Positions 11,559 to 25,773 of a stretch of DNA of 64,000 bases are shown here, piece after piece. The first letter of the stretch is position 1; each line of letters begins with the position of its first letter. The notes beneath the pieces were generated by a model. It saw nothing but the letters and a program-made list of their open reading frames with translations, made no database searches and had not been told where the DNA came from. The stretch spans positions 94,995 to 158,994 of the forward strand of contig VZTG01005250.1 of NCBI GenBank assembly GCA_013397845.1. Reading direction: 5' to 3'. A program made the translations under genes and the position numbers. Source of the stretch: Melanocharis versteri. Taxonomy: Eukaryota > Chordata > Aves > Passeriformes > Melanocharitidae.

Positions 11559-13715
11559 TGTGTTTTTCAAAGCTTATAGCCTGCTTCCAACCATGTTTTC
11601 AGAAGACATAACTTTATGTCCTGTCCTGGTTTCAGCCCATATCAGCAGGAGAGGGGGGTGGCCACGACTGTGATGTTATTTGATAGAGAGGATGTTCAGA
11701 ATGACGTAAAGTCCATGCTTCCTCAGAGACTTAATATGGGACACTAAATATAAAACATCAGTACTGAAAATCTTAACCACGGTTGATTTCAAGACAAATT
11801 AGAAAAGCTTCTTTGGAATTCAAGAATTGATTAAAATTAAAAGCTGATATTTACTTGATAAACTCAAGAGAGTTAGCAAATTAGTTGTGATATTGTAAGT
11901 CAAATATTTAAATTTTGAATTATTCATTTTGTAACTCTCTGAGTTATAAAGTCAAGAACAGTTTTCGAAGCCTTTGCTGATCGTCAGGCATATCCCTGAT
12001 ATATGACTGGTTTTGTTTAGCTATTTCTACCATTTGCTGTTTAAAAAATCATGAATGTGTCTATTCTACTAAAGGATGTCTTCCTACAGCAGATTAAGCC
12101 TCTGTGTAAAAGCATTGTACAGTCATAAATCTATCCAAAATATTAATGCTATTCTGTTTCCCAGGGTGAAGAAAGTAGCGTAAGTACAGAAAACTATGAA
12201 CTCCATTGAACACAGGCAAACTTCAGATTGATCCAGTCTCACCATCACTGCATAGTTGGTGCTTTTGTTTGCATCCAAAAGAGCAAAAGGCAGTTGTGTA
12301 GCAACACAGTACCAAATTGTGTCTAACAGATCTCTTCCATAAAAGCAGTCAGACTTCTGCAAATTAGAGTTTTGTCTGAAGACAGAACTTTTCATGCGGG
12401 TAGGCAGAGAATTCTCATTTCACCTTCAATGCTGAAAAACTAACAAGTCACTTTTTTGGTAAATGCAAAAATTATGGGTTTGTGCAGTTAAGCATGGATG
12501 AATATATAATATAATTTTAAAAAGTTATTTATATGTTTTACAGAAACTTAGTTCTTACATTTAATAAGCTATAATGTGTGGGTAACCAAACTACTTGTAA
12601 GACTGGACTAATATGTTTTGCGTTTACTTCTTGAAATACTTAATGTTGCACAGCCTGAATAATTTGAAACTTACACAAATGTACTGAAACCAAAAAAAAT
12701 GTTTGTGATTGACAGCATTATAATAATTCATTAATCCTATCAACTTTTTTGTTTTATGAAATTAGTTGGCAAAGTCTTTTTTCCCTTTTTTACTGCTGGT
12801 AATGATAGTTGTCTGTTCATTTTGTGTTACAAAAAAAAGAAATCAAAACTCAAGGAGCTCTTCTTTTCAACTTCTGTGATTTCATGTATCTTCATATTTG
12901 GAATTCATATTAAAACAAACCCAGCTAAAACAGATGGACTCTATATCAGTACCCTAAAATCCTATTTGCTGTATTCGTTTCTATTTCAACCATTAGCTAA
13001 GGAGAAACCAAATGATGTGCAAGTGATATTTTGCACAATGTTTTGCAAAACAGTCACAAATCAAACAGAAGCCTCGGTGGATGAGCAAACAGCCAACAAA
13101 ACCCCTGCTAGCTGTTCTTTAAAGCAGACCCTTCAGTGGAGTGGGAGGTCATGGGGGAACAGACATAGATAGCTCCCATTTCCCTCACAGCTCAACAATT
13201 AATTCAATAAACCTCCTGAGTGACCAGCTGATCTTGAAAGGTTTGTTACATGAAGAAAATTTGTTTGATTTCTAGAAAATAACTCTCATCCTTTATGTAT
13301 TTTCTGTCAGCAGCTTGCAGCTTCTCTATTCCCCCACCACACCCCTCAGACCTGTGAGGAGAAGCTAGAGCTTCAGGTCACAAGAGAGAGACTGCCTACA
13401 TCGTGGTGAAAATCCTTACAGAGTAATTTAAGAATGTTATTAAAAATGAGCTGTTTATAAGATTGGTTAAAGCATTTGATATCTACCTGATGCAAATTCC
13501 TCTTCAACGGGTGACAGCCAGGATAACAAGTACAGTGACATCTAAAGAACAGTAAATAATCTTGAACATGGAAGTGCAAAATAATTGTTTAGAAACTTGG
13601 TGGTAAATATTATTTCAACAAAAGGAAGGAGAATATTTAATATATAGAATTTTCTATAGCAATCAATTTGACTGCTGCATAATAATTAGAAAAATATGCT
13701 GCTCTGTTGCTTCAA

Positions 13716-13863
13716 TAAACTGCACTATTCATGAACCTGGATTGTGTAAGCACTCACTGAACTTGGCCAAACCTTATGTACTGGATTGGTAAACTGCATG
13801 ATTCATGACTCAGTGATTGTGCAAGTTTTATAAAACTCAACCAGACTGGTAGTGATGAATTGG
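13716..13863. repeat. 74-bp degenerate tandem duplication
   Basis: Copy 1 (13716-13789) starts taaactgcactattcatga and copy 2 (13790-13863) starts taaactgcatgattcatga. Both then carry 'gattgtg(t/c)aag', and both end in attgg exactly 74 bp apart. The central portions have diverged with small compensating indels. This is an old local duplication and not a known transposable element. Confidence 0.75.
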
Positions 13864-16690
13864 CTATAATCAGAAATTAAGCCCAGCCACACCCAACTCT
13901 TCTTATCCCTGAGTACCAGCTGTAAGGAAAGGGGGCATATTTTCTGCTAAATCTCTATACTCTTATTGCAAGAGAAGGTAAAGAAAAATGAAGCAGAAAT
14001 GTTTTCTGTAAAATAATTTGAATAGAAAGAATATAAATTTGGCATTGGGTTAAGCTAAAAAAGTCTGTAGAAATATTGATCACAATCATGTCTCTTTTCA
14101 GAAGATCTTTATAACTCATAATATAATTCATAAAAATAACACATTTTGCAGATAAATAAACATAATGTCAAAATCTGTGATCTCATAATTAAATGTATAA
14201 GATGCAAGGGCAATGCATAAATCAACCACTGTTTCTGTATTTAATTTATATTTCTTTTTAAAAAAAGTAGGATTAGAAAAAAGAGACAGAAACATTAAGT
14301 AGCACATTAATTATGCCTTTGGCCTTATCTGTAAAGGAATAAACAAAACACTGTATACAATGTCATCCATAATTGTGACTGAACAAGTTAGAAAGAAAAA
14401 AACCAAAAAACCACTCCACCACCTAGCTCTCCTACGTCCCACTTTGCTGTCCCCTCAGGAACAAACATACATGGAATTTTTTGCTTGGATTCAGATGTTA
14501 CATGAAACAAAGTAGTACAGAGAGACAGTAGAGGATGATCATTAGTCTTTAACTTCTTAGATAGTACAATGAAATCGGTAGCATATTCCTTTAAAGAAGC
14601 TCCCTATAACTTACACTTAATCAAATCCAAGTTCACAAAGAGCTCAATATATTATGTGGATAAATAGGATATTTATACTCTTGTCCTTCTGATATGCCCA
14701 CATCTTGGTAAACTTCACTTTCTAAACTGTCATTGATTAAATTTTGCATGAGTTATCTGAAATACTTTCTTTAGGACTATCTACCATTACTATATGAACT
14801 ATTTCTGCTGCAGTGATTTGCCATTCAAAACCAGACGACAAGATAGTTTTTAAAAATTGATCAATTGAACCATTCTTTTGTTCAGCTTCCAGCACAGCTA
14901 GTTAAACAAAAAGAAGTAAAAATAAATTTTAAAAGCACCTTTTGTAATGTGAGCAGTTATTAAATCTCCGACACAGTCAATGGAGACATTAATTTAAATT
15001 AATTTAAATGGAAAGTGGGTGGTAGTGATGGAGAGGATAAAACAATATGAAGAGATAAAAGCTGCAACAGTACCTCTGTCACACAAGGATAATGAAGACT
15101 CCTCTAATAGGAAGAAAGGGAAGCTGATAAGCTGAACAGGAAAGATATAGCAAGTCTCTTCTCCCTTGGACAAAGCATTTGTCCCTCTTGCTTCTCACCC
15201 TGCATTGTGGTCTACCAGCTGGCTTCTCTCTTTTCTTTTTGGACTACCACAAGCAGTTTGACACATCTTTTAGACACTTCAGTTGTTACTGGCCATGGAT
15301 TAGTCTGCTGTTTATTATTACACTTGCCTTTTCTTCTAAACCGCAGAAGGTTGCACTGATTTCTAATGAATAAGTCATTCTGTAACATGAACACCATGCC
15401 ATGTTTTCTATGTTATGCTAAGTGTGTTTATTTAAATGTCATCAGCTCAAGTGAAACTGCATGTGTGACGGATATACTGCATTGATCAGAGATGCTTCCC
15501 AAGAATAAGGTCAAATTAGTGATGGAAGTGTAAAACACCCCTTGTAAGTTTGCTTTACAGATGATGTCGACATTACATCTATACTATAAATTATGTAAAG
15601 AATTATCAGACAATAAATGCACTATACTTGTAAAAGTTTCTGAAGCACTATAGAAAGTAGTGTTTTCCTGGAGATTAATAAAATATTCACTTGACTATCA
15701 AAATCAAATCTGAAATTGGTTGCTTTTTTCAAAAGTGAGGAACAAACAAGACAGCTGAATAGATGGATATTTCAATGGAAATATGTAACCCCAGAAGCTC
15801 TCTCTAAAGTTGATATTTGTGAATGTTTTGCTGTCTTCTCTTCTTCATGATAGTGAAGAACTTTTCATACTGTTATCTAAAGTTACAAGTATCACACGTG
15901 AAACACATGCACATACATATGCATACAGGCTATACTGGCATGTCATTCTTTTCACTTAAAGAACTGAAAATGAATACAAACATTAATTTTATACACAATA
16001 CAGTATACCTCTGAAGGGTTAAAGTTCTTAATTTGCCAGTCATCTGTTCTCTTCTAGGAATACAATTCTGGGTGAAATATATTAGCTTAAATACTTTGCC
16101 GTAGCCCAGAAATCATAATAAAATAGAAATAAATCCACCAATTTACATATATTCACTAGAGATTAGTGTTCTAATCTATGAGACTATATGAGTGTTGGTA
16201 TTATTAACTGGAGTAATGACCTGAACCTGTGGGCAATGAAAATCTAGATATAGAACTGCAGACATTGCTGGCACCATTCCTTCCTTAATAACTCTTTTCA
16301 ATGTGAAAATAAGTGAAAAGGCTCTGGTCATAGTTCATCAATAGAAAAGGGATTTTACCCTTCTGTAGTTCTCACTCTCACTACTGATTCTTCATTACTC
16401 AAGCTTTTACGAATTCTCTGCCTCCAGTATACTTGGTCACTGATCTGCCTTGGATGTCTGGTGCTCCGTGTCTTATTAACTCTCGTCTTGTATTTCACAA
16501 AACTGTTTTCCAAAAACCCAGGTAGATTTTGTCACATGAACTGTTTTTACCAAACTTGTTTGGGTTGAGACCTCCATAAAAACCGAAAAGCAGTTAAGCA
16601 GCATCTTAAGATTTTTGGAAATGTTTCATGCTCTTATTTTTCTTCCATCTTTTCACTGCTTTTTGAACTAAAGATACAACCTTCAGTATT
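13864..16690. other. AT-rich unique DNA, no gene seen
   Basis: No gene or recognisable mobile element. A short duplicated word (aatttaaatt) sits near 14993-15010. Open frames are 64 codons or fewer. Confidence 0.55.
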
Positions 16691-16803
16691 TCAAAACAAA
16701 CAAAAAACCAAACCAAACAACAAAAAAGCCTCAAACAAAACCAACCAAACAAAAAAACCCCAGACAAACAAAAAATCAGAACACACACCCCCACACACAC
16801 CCC
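16691..16803. repeat. A/C-rich low-complexity tract
   Basis: About 110 bp is almost entirely A and C on the plus strand. It consists of irregular caaac, aaaacc and caaaaaa words and ends in a (ca)n-like acacacacccc segment. Open frames on the minus strand through here (rich in C, F, L and V) only reflect this composition. Confidence 0.9.
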
Positions 16804-19082
16804 ATGGAAATTCCATATATTTTCATATTTAAGAAATTTAACAAATTAAGAGATGCATATCTCAACAGTGGCTGCATTCTAGGAGCCAGAAAGAGAAAGA
16901 ACATATTTAGAGAGTTCATATTTAAATTATTCCAGAGCTGCAATATGTATAGATAAACCCAAGGTGCAGGCAAACTTTCCATTTAGTTCCTCCAATCTTT
17001 TCTTCTCTTGGAGGGACGTCTGTTTTTATGAGATTCTCAGATACCATGTTATGTCTACATTAGTCTCTAAGAAAGATTTCTGGATGTGTACAGGCAAAAG
17101 AGATGAGCAAATGGTCTTGGCGCTTTGGTTGTCACTATTAATTTTCCTGAACCTGTTTGCTTACTATTAATTATGCATGCACTACTGGGGGTGTAAGGAA
17201 TGTCAGACCAGCTTTGCTAAAATGGTAAGTAAAGTTGCAACAAACTCAATGGAATGAAAACACTGAATAAGTAAAAGGTTGTTATTTATAATAGATGGGC
17301 TTTCTTAAGCGATATTGATTTAGAAAAGGCCCACTTGACAAGAAATATCACTGTGCTTTTAACAGGCATTAATTACCAGATGGCAGTGGCCTTTTAGAAA
17401 AAAATGTTTCTTTGATTATATTATTACTGAAGTCCAGATCATTGTACAATATATCACACTCAAGTGAAATAATTGCAGAAACTTTCCAGAACATTAATGT
17501 TTCCTCTCTAATGGTAATTCCCACCAAAGACTACGGGTAAATCTTGATTCCTTTAGACAGTTTCATCCACTTGTTTTTAATTTTTAGGACAGAATATCAA
17601 GTATTACCAGCAGAACACAAGTCTGAGTGAATTCAAATGAAATCTGTTCCCTGAAACCACACTCTCATGGGAAGGTGCCAAACATATTCAAGTAAAAATG
17701 GAGTCTGGAATTGTCTTGATTTGTTTTAATAGTTTATTGCATTAGCTATGAAACACTCGGGTGGCTAAAGTTGACTCGAAAAGTAAGATGGTTGTTGTTG
17801 TTAGACTCCAGACCTTGTGCATTATTATTAATCTCTGCACTTATTCAAACTTGTTTTATTAAATGGCTTTATCTAATGCTTAATTGTTTGAAGTAATGCT
17901 TGCCAATAGCATATATAACAGTACTTCCCTGTACCATTTTTATCAAAGGTCCGGCAAAGCATTTTTACGGTATAGAATTGCAGACCAAATGGAAAAGACC
18001 CATACTGACGAGCACCAACATAAAAAAGAAGAAAAAAGTCAAAAAAATTTGAAGACGACCTGAAGAAGTTTCCACTGTAACCACTGAGCTAACAGGCCAT
18101 TATGGATACCATTCGCCTGCACTTGCCTAAGGGATCACAAAACCATTTGTTACCAAACAGCAAGAAAGAAATTCAGGTAATAATGACATCTGTAAAGTAC
18201 ACTACTAATACTTTAACTTTATGATTAATTTCCCCTTTTATTTTGGTTGAGTAATTTTGCCTACTGGTGTGCTATATGGGTATAACTTTGCCTGGAAGAG
18301 TAATGACTTCTGCCATATGTCAATATGAGCATTAATAATGCCACCAGTATCACTGGTAAATCCATAGTTCTGTATATGATATATGCTTTGGTTTTGCTCA
18401 TAACACTCTTTTGAAAATAAATCCAGGGAGCATAGAGTAAGCACCTAGCGTTTTGAAGGTCTGGAAGACTTCAGAGGACTAGGAAGAGGAAGAGGAGGTG
18501 AGATGCTTTCTGTAAGCTACCTGGCAGAATTGACCTTAACCTCCTTAACGGTCTGAACCTTCAGAAGTCAGACATGAATACGTCATTACGTATTTTTACC
18601 TATGTATGCTAATATGTGACAATCTCATTCTGGTTTTACTGTTCTTATCTTGCTGAGAGAGGGATCCAAAGTTTGACACTTCCCACAACCCAATGTATTT
18701 ACAAAAGTGATGTTTTCCACATAAAGAAACATACAGTATCCGAGAACATTCTCCTCTTTAGGATTTTTAATAACAAAAATGTTATTAGGATTATGGACTC
18801 CTTGAGGCTGAGTTTTCATTGTTGTTTAGCTTTTGTCCTAAAAATCATCTCATCCAAGGTTTATGCACTTGTTCTAAATCAGTGCTCATTCTCTTCTTTC
18901 TCCTTTCTCTGTTTTATTTTTTATTCTCTTTTATGAATTCTTTCCTGTACTAGGACTTATCTGAACAAGTCCTAGTCTCCCCTGCTTTCTCTAAATATTA
19001 AAAATGTTTCCATGTGTTGCTTCTTACATTATGCTTCCAAGCTTTTACTAACAGACTTTTCTTTTTTTCCGATTATTCTACT

Positions 19083-19152
19083 ACACACTTGCACACAGAC
19101 AAGATATATATTATATACACGTATACACAGACACATACATATATATATATGC
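19083..19152. repeat. Mixed (CA)/(TA) microsatellite
   Basis: Interrupted acacac, tatata and acacagacaca words culminate in a pure (at)n run around 19138-19150. The open frames crossing it in several frames are artefacts of the repeat. Confidence 0.85.
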
Positions 19153-22100
19153 AGAAAATCACAAATACTTCTATACAAAAGTCACCCAAAATGGCACATA
19201 AGCTGTGTCTGGCCATGAAAAACTGAATGGGCAAGTTTGCTAATGATGAGCACCAATGCAGCTCAGAATTTAGTTTCACTCAGTTTTCACTGCTTTTTCA
19301 GACTTATTTGAGCAGAGGAACTTCAGCTAAGAGGTGACTGTGTCATCTAAGACAGTAACATTGTTCTAGCCTAATGTTTCTGCACTATAAATTAATAGGT
19401 TTGACTCACCTTTTTGCTGGCTGGCAGTGGGGGTTTTATCTTGCTTTTGCTTCTGGACTGACTTTCTGCTAGACCACAGCCTTTGCCTTGCAGGCATATT
19501 GGAAGTGAAAGCAATGAAATTCCCTTCACTATCCATGTACACCTACTGAGTACTTCTAATAGGCTCACAAGCCCTAAGTTTTAAGTAAGATAGAAGGATA
19601 AAAGAAAATTACTTCCCTTGATTTCAGTCACAAGTTCACAGGTTCAAAGATAGAAACCAACAAAAAATTCTTAACAGCTATAACTGCATCATGTAACCAC
19701 CTGAAAATTAGTGCACTAATAGGAGCAGAACAAACAGGATAAAAGAAAAAAAAAAAGAAAACTTAAGGGATAGTCTGACCCTAAAATACTTCTGTGTTTC
19801 AAATTTCTCATTATTACTGAGTACAGAAATTGAACATTTCTTTTCTTTTTAAAGACATGTTGCTTCTTATGAAAGTACTAGATCTGGGAAAATAAATTTG
19901 TATGGTGTCATACTACATCCAATTCATACAGAGTGTTGTGTTCCAATACTATGATGTGGTAAAGAAGCTCCAGAAAGATCAACTACTGCATGAACCTTCC
20001 AAAAAATCTCTCCAGAGCTGTAGCTGCAAACACTCGCGTTTCTGTGTCCCAAAATTCTGTTGTACCTTTTACTATGCAACTCAGTTGCATCTCAGAAATT
20101 TGATGCATTATATGGAATTTTTGAGAAAATTTCCAAATAGAAAAAAACTCTACTGCAATTTGCTTATTTTCTTTCTGGCAGTTTCATTTGTTGTTTTCAT
20201 CTGTTTTTTGTCTACATGTTTTGTGGTAAAAGTGTGGGATCCTTCATTAAATATAGAAGAATACCTGTGTCATACCTGTGTATCCCATTGTTTTTCCCAA
20301 CACGGGAAAACTTGTTATTTTGAACAGAAAAAAATTGTGTGCTTTTTATAACACCATAAAATCTCCTCCATTTAGGAGAGACCCTAAAAACTCAATGTGA
20401 AGATTGAAATAATTATAGGAGACAATACATTACAATATTATTTTTTCTTAATTTTAATGAATAAATGGCATTCATGCATGTCATAGTCAGCAGACATAAC
20501 AAAAAGTAAGAACTATTTTAGCACAGTGACAGATACGAAATATGGAAGATATCAGCAATTATTGATTAAACTGCGTATTCCTTCTATGTAAAGTAAAAGA
20601 ATACACAGAATTCTAATAAATTATTTATATTTTAAAGAAATTCAGTATTCTTTCAGCATGTCTGTATAAATTTTGAGTATAAATATTGAAATGCAAAATA
20701 TTAAAAAAATATACTTTCTAAGAGCTGTGCACTATGTTTCTATGCAAAGGATTTAAAAATATTTAGGACAAATTAAACAGCAACATGTAATTGACACAGA
20801 AGTCCGAGTCTCATTTTCAAATGCCTAAGTAGCTGAAAGCACCTAAATATTCAGATTTGTCCTAGCTGGAATTGCAAATATTGGCCTGTGACATGTTTAC
20901 TAATTAATCACTTTCTATTATCACTATCACTATTCACCATTAGATATGCAGAGCATAAGAGAGTCACTTGAGCTGCATGTCATGTTCCTGGAGAGATACC
21001 ATCCCTCTTTAAAATAGGAGAAGTAAATAATATCCCGTACATTTTCTATGAGCTTTCTGCTTCAGAGCAGCATGACCTAAGTTCTGAACTCCTATAGACA
21101 AAACACAGATGCACACGTGACAATGTATTTTTCAGAAATCAGTGAAAAGACACAAAAAGTTTCATTTCCTTTCTTAAAAGATTAACAATACAATACTAAC
21201 AATCTCAGAATGTGTTTCTTGAACGTTACTTTTATGTGCAAGTGATATCGAGATAGTTTTTAGCCTGACTTGATGTTACCTAGAAAAACTAGATGAGAAA
21301 TATGCCCAACAGTTTTGCTTGACTAAACCCATGGACTTTTGCAAGGAGAAAGACAACATATAGCAAACAAAATTTAGGCTGACGGATCCAGTCAGTCTAA
21401 AAGATCGTAAATCTTAAATTTTGATATCCTTTTTTTTTTCTTAAAAATGCAAACTAGAAAACAAACAAATCCCCCATATCTATCACTCACATTAAAAAAT
21501 CAAACCTATTTTTTCCCCTGTTATGCAACATTTCTATGGACAGATTTTTGAGGCTAAGAGAGTAAACATGACGAACATTTATGCATTGCTAACGCACTAC
21601 TGGAGGCACTCAGGCATTAAAATGATTCTCATGTGATAAGACTACATGTAGAAGCAATTGATCTGATCCACAAATACACTGCACTATCTTAGTTTTCTTT
21701 ACCTATTCTTGATAATAGCAAAACACTTGCATCTGAAATAAACCATATCCACAATCAGTGGCAGATATGGAATAACACTTTCTTGCAATCAAACAAAACA
21801 TGTTTAAGAAAAAAGCAGGCTGACAAGGATATTAATTTTTGAAAGTGTTTTTAAATATACTGATTTGGAAGGCCAGACACTAGGAATGTTTGACAGAAGC
21901 TTCACTGTGTGCGGAGAGGCTTGTAGCGATTCTGGGAATAAAACACATTCGCCTGTGGAGCATTAAATGTGAGAAAAAGTGAAACTTTGCAGGCCCCAGA
22001 AAATTAGAATGCATTTATCTCCTTTCTTCCCAGCTTTCTTTTCCTGTTCTTCCTGTTAATCCCAGCATCCCTGAGCAGTATTTGTTGGTACTGTCTGGTT

Positions 22101-23342
22101 AGTACTAATGGCAATAGGAAAAAGAAAAAAAAAACAGCAAAAGAGTTTTAGTATTTTGAAAGAAAACAATAAAAAATAAGAGAGCATCTAAACAGAAAAG
22201 CAGGAAATGAGGATACATTGGAATTATATGATACCATAAAATAAATTATCCAGAAGAAACAAGAGATAGAGCCAAAAGCGTAGATAGAAAACAATGAAAG
22301 CAACAGCAAGAAAAGGAGATGGGTAAAGGAATAAAAGATTGGTACTGTGTCTGCATTATGATTTTTTCATGGTTTATGTAAAAACTTCTATGCATCTTCT
22401 CATTTTCTGTATGAGGCCACAGTATGACTGTAGTACATGAAGGAAAAAGGCAGTATTTCTTTGTCAATGCACAAAACAGTTTTTCAATAATTAAATATCC
22501 ATGCCCTAAAGCTCATCAGGCATTTAAAGTCTTAGAAGTAACTACAGAAATGATAGGTTAAATATCTTTGCGTGAGTGAAGACCTCACAAAAAACAGGTT
22601 AAAGTGCAGTTCTCCTTCAAAATTGGTTCTTTAGATATTAACAGCAGAAATGCAGAGTTTGATTCTAGTGGTTTTCTGCAACAGATGATGTGGAGGTAAT
22701 ATACTGATACCATATGGTTAGTCTTGGCCTTGCAGCATTACGCAACCATCAGGTCATACTGCAGCAACTGTTGGACAAAATTCCCCAAAATAACTCCCCT
22801 GTCCCATTCTTAAACCTAGGAAGTCACTAATCAAAAATCAGAAAACACAGTTTTGAAACTGAAATGCAGAGTTAAGATTGCAGAAGATTTTCTGTTCATG
22901 CATTGCTTTAAAACATGCGGAGTTTCATACCAGCTCGCTTTAATCACTGTGAGATTGGAGCCTGATGTGCACAGATACTGCTGAAAGGCAGAGAGGCTCC
23001 CCTATGCAGTAATTTTAGATAGGAACTGAAGTTATGTGTCCCAAATCATTCACTAGATGATGCTCTTTCTCTTATTTATACATAGGTCCTAGACAGACTA
23101 GCCACTAGGCATATTAATTGGTTGGGTTGTTATGCTTCCCTGATGCCTTTATTTATGAGGTAGGATGAGCTACTGTTACAAAGCAAGCAGAAAATATACT
23201 AATACAAAGAAAAAGGGAGCAGGTTCACTGCACCAGTGAATGAACAGATTAAAAAACTCCAACAAAAACTCAGGACACATTCTTAATATTGCTAGTGTTT
23301 TTAATTGAAGTGAATGGATTTTTAAGTGGTGTTTGTTTTTTC

Positions 23343-23358
23343 TTTTTTTTTTTTTTTT
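23343..23358. repeat. poly(T) tract
   Basis: Sixteen T residues, with a T-rich lead-in. No element body is recognised. Confidence 0.9.
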
Positions 23359-25773
23359 GATCAATAGATATTGATGAGTTATAGACAAAGGAGTCCAGGT
23401 ATTTTTAAACAAGATATCTTGAAGATAGCTGGCCCTCAAGCCAAACCTCAAGACCCGGGCGTACCTAATTTTTGATTCAAGAGCTTGACCTTTTTTATAT
23501 TAGATTACACATACTGAATTCTTCCTTACTCAAAGACGACTGTACTCTGTGCTGTGTAGTAGTGTAGGGTTTTTTGTTTCCACCTACATGCCTCCAGGTG
23601 GCTGAGTAATTGCAATTCATGTTCTGGTTGCCACTACGCAGGAATCATGATCAGGTATAAGGAACAAGACAAGTCTGTTCATGGCAGCCAAACAGAACTG
23701 AAGACTCTAGATTTTTAGGACTGCATATATGACTGCCTTGGGACATACAATATCTCAAACAATAATGCAGCAAAAACTTACTTTTTAATACAACCGGATG
23801 GAGAGGACGATTCAGGGCTCTGCCACACCACATAAATGAAAAAAATCTTTCCTCTGTGATCCAAATATCTTTAGAATTATTTTATTTGGTATAGTTTGCT
23901 CAATGTGAAACCGCCAGAAGCAGCTGCATTATGGTTGGGAAGCTAGGCTAAAGCAAATAATATTAATTTAAGAGACTTGATTGCTAACATTTACCTTTTC
24001 CTACAATTCACATTTTTTTCTCTTTTTCTCAATCATTTTATGCTGACTTATATAGTTAGAAGGAAAGTCTGGCATGGGCATAAGGAAGGAACCAAGTATT
24101 TTCAAAGCAATGAAACTTAAAGAAATCAACTTGATGAAATTTTATCTTTGTGTGCGTGTGTGAAATATTATTCTTTATATATTTTTTCATCATAGTACAT
24201 TATTTTATTCAGTTCCTAGATCCTGAAATTCTACCTTTCATGCAGCAGATTCCTTAGTCTGCTTAGAAAATATTATGTAGTTCTGTTGTAAAAGGAGCTT
24301 TCTTTTTCCAAGAAAGTTGAATTATTATATACTCAGAAGATATTTAAAGATGGCAAAAGTTTAGGCCGCAAAGAAAAATCTTCAGTTTAATATGAATGTA
24401 GCTCTTTGCTCTGCTTGGATTTTACTTTCTTGATCTTTCAGAATGTTCCTGTCAAAAGGTATTTTGCACAGTCTGTAAGAAGCAGAGGTAGCCTATCAGC
24501 AGATGTATTGCAGCTCCTTCCTGAGTGGCTCACAGAGGATTCCATTTGGTGACAGGCTCCAAATTGAAGTCTCTTAAGTGATTAGCGGTCTACTACCTGG
24601 GAGTGTGGAATAGCAAGCAGCAATGATGCATGAGTTTAATTAATGGAAAGTAAAATTATTAAGAAGTGGGTTTTTTGTGCTATTTTTTTAACTGATAAAG
24701 TATACAGAATGTTTTCTTGGGTGATTGCATCTCATTCTTGTCAGCTGCAGCAAATATAGTCTACCAGAGGAAAAAAACCAGAATTTGTTCTGCAGTCAAT
24801 GACTATATAGATCACTCACTCAGATTTCTGGGTTGAGTCTAAATTTTAATTTTCCAACTTGTTTAGAAAAGACAGCTTACTATTTTGCAATTCCCACTGG
24901 AATTTGGAAGCCCCAGATAGAATTTTGGCAATGGCTCTACTGTAAAAAAATAGCTATGATTAGGTGATGCATTTTCTATCTGCCATATCTCATTAGATAA
25001 ATAAGGGCATAGTTCAGGGAACTAAAAATATATTTTAAAAAGGCTTCTTGATATGAAAGTACTTTCTTATGCTGGATTCTTGTTCTTATACAGAACTAAA
25101 TTAACCTCCTGGGACCATGACAAATCCATTCTTCATCTGCAATTCCTGTTTTAACTTTGTTGTGCTACATGATCTTGCTTGTAAAACATTTCCTCAAAAA
25201 AGCCACTAGAGGAAATGTCAGATAACTCAATTCATCTTTTAAAATGAAACTATACAATCAAGAACTGTCTTTCTGCTAAAAATAATTCTGACAAACAATT
25301 AGTCAGAACTCCCAATTTCGTGTTTTATCTCAGCATTAGTTTTCTGAGTTCGAGAGAGACTAATGGCAAAATTTTTAAATATGGTACAAGAAGGCAAAGA
25401 ATCAATTTGTAATACTTTTGTAAGTTCTGAAAAGAGATGTCTTCACTAAATGCATGTGTCATGAAGTCTTGGCAGCTGATTTGTGAGTGAGAAGAAAAAG
25501 AGTAAGGATGTCTGCTTTAACTGAGGTGTATCACAGAGTAGTCAGAACTTGATGCTCTAGTGGGAACACATTAAAGCTGCCTTCTGTCTCAACTAGTCAT
25601 TGCTTGAGAGATAATTGTTGAGACCTGAAATCAGTGGCAAAACAATCACTGAAAATAATAATTTTCTTCTATTTATTGCCTTTGAAAGTGAACTTGGTAG
25701 CTGAGGATGACATGTCTGGAGCTGAAAGAAATAACGTGTTTATATCAAACCTGTTGCTGTTTTAAAATGTTAT

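Larger units (their letters stand above)
9641..13715. other. AT-rich unique DNA with homopolymer tracts
   Basis: No gene is supported. T-runs lie at 10546-10561 and 11536-11552. A 138-codon open frame (12756-13172, plus) is the second longest in the window but shows no domain, and its composition matches the AT-rich surroundings. The GC-rich patch at 11621-11680 beginning 'gtcctggtttcagccc' is discussed as a finding. Confidence 0.5.
16804..25773. other. Long AT-rich unique stretch, no gene seen
   Basis: No gene is supported in about 9 kb. The longest open frame of the window (19902-20351, plus, 149 codons) lies here. It has one hydrophobic run of about 25 residues in its second half and many cysteines, but no recognisable family and no codon signal. 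A mixed TA/CA microsatellite lies at 19083-19152, a T-run at 23343-23358, and segments at 17170-17470 and 24470-24660 look like possible conserved noncoding elements (see findings). Confidence 0.5.

Noticed and set aside
12756..13172. 138-codon open frame on the plus strand
   Set aside because: Length is consistent with chance in AT-rich DNA. The peptide is rich in F, K, L and S as expected from composition, with no domain.
19902..20351. Longest open frame (149 codons, plus) with a hydrophobic run and many cysteines, possibly a small membrane protein gene
   Set aside because: A simple estimate from the AT content gives a few tenths of an expected frame this long by chance in 64 kb. There is no recognisable family, codon bias, promoter or splice context.
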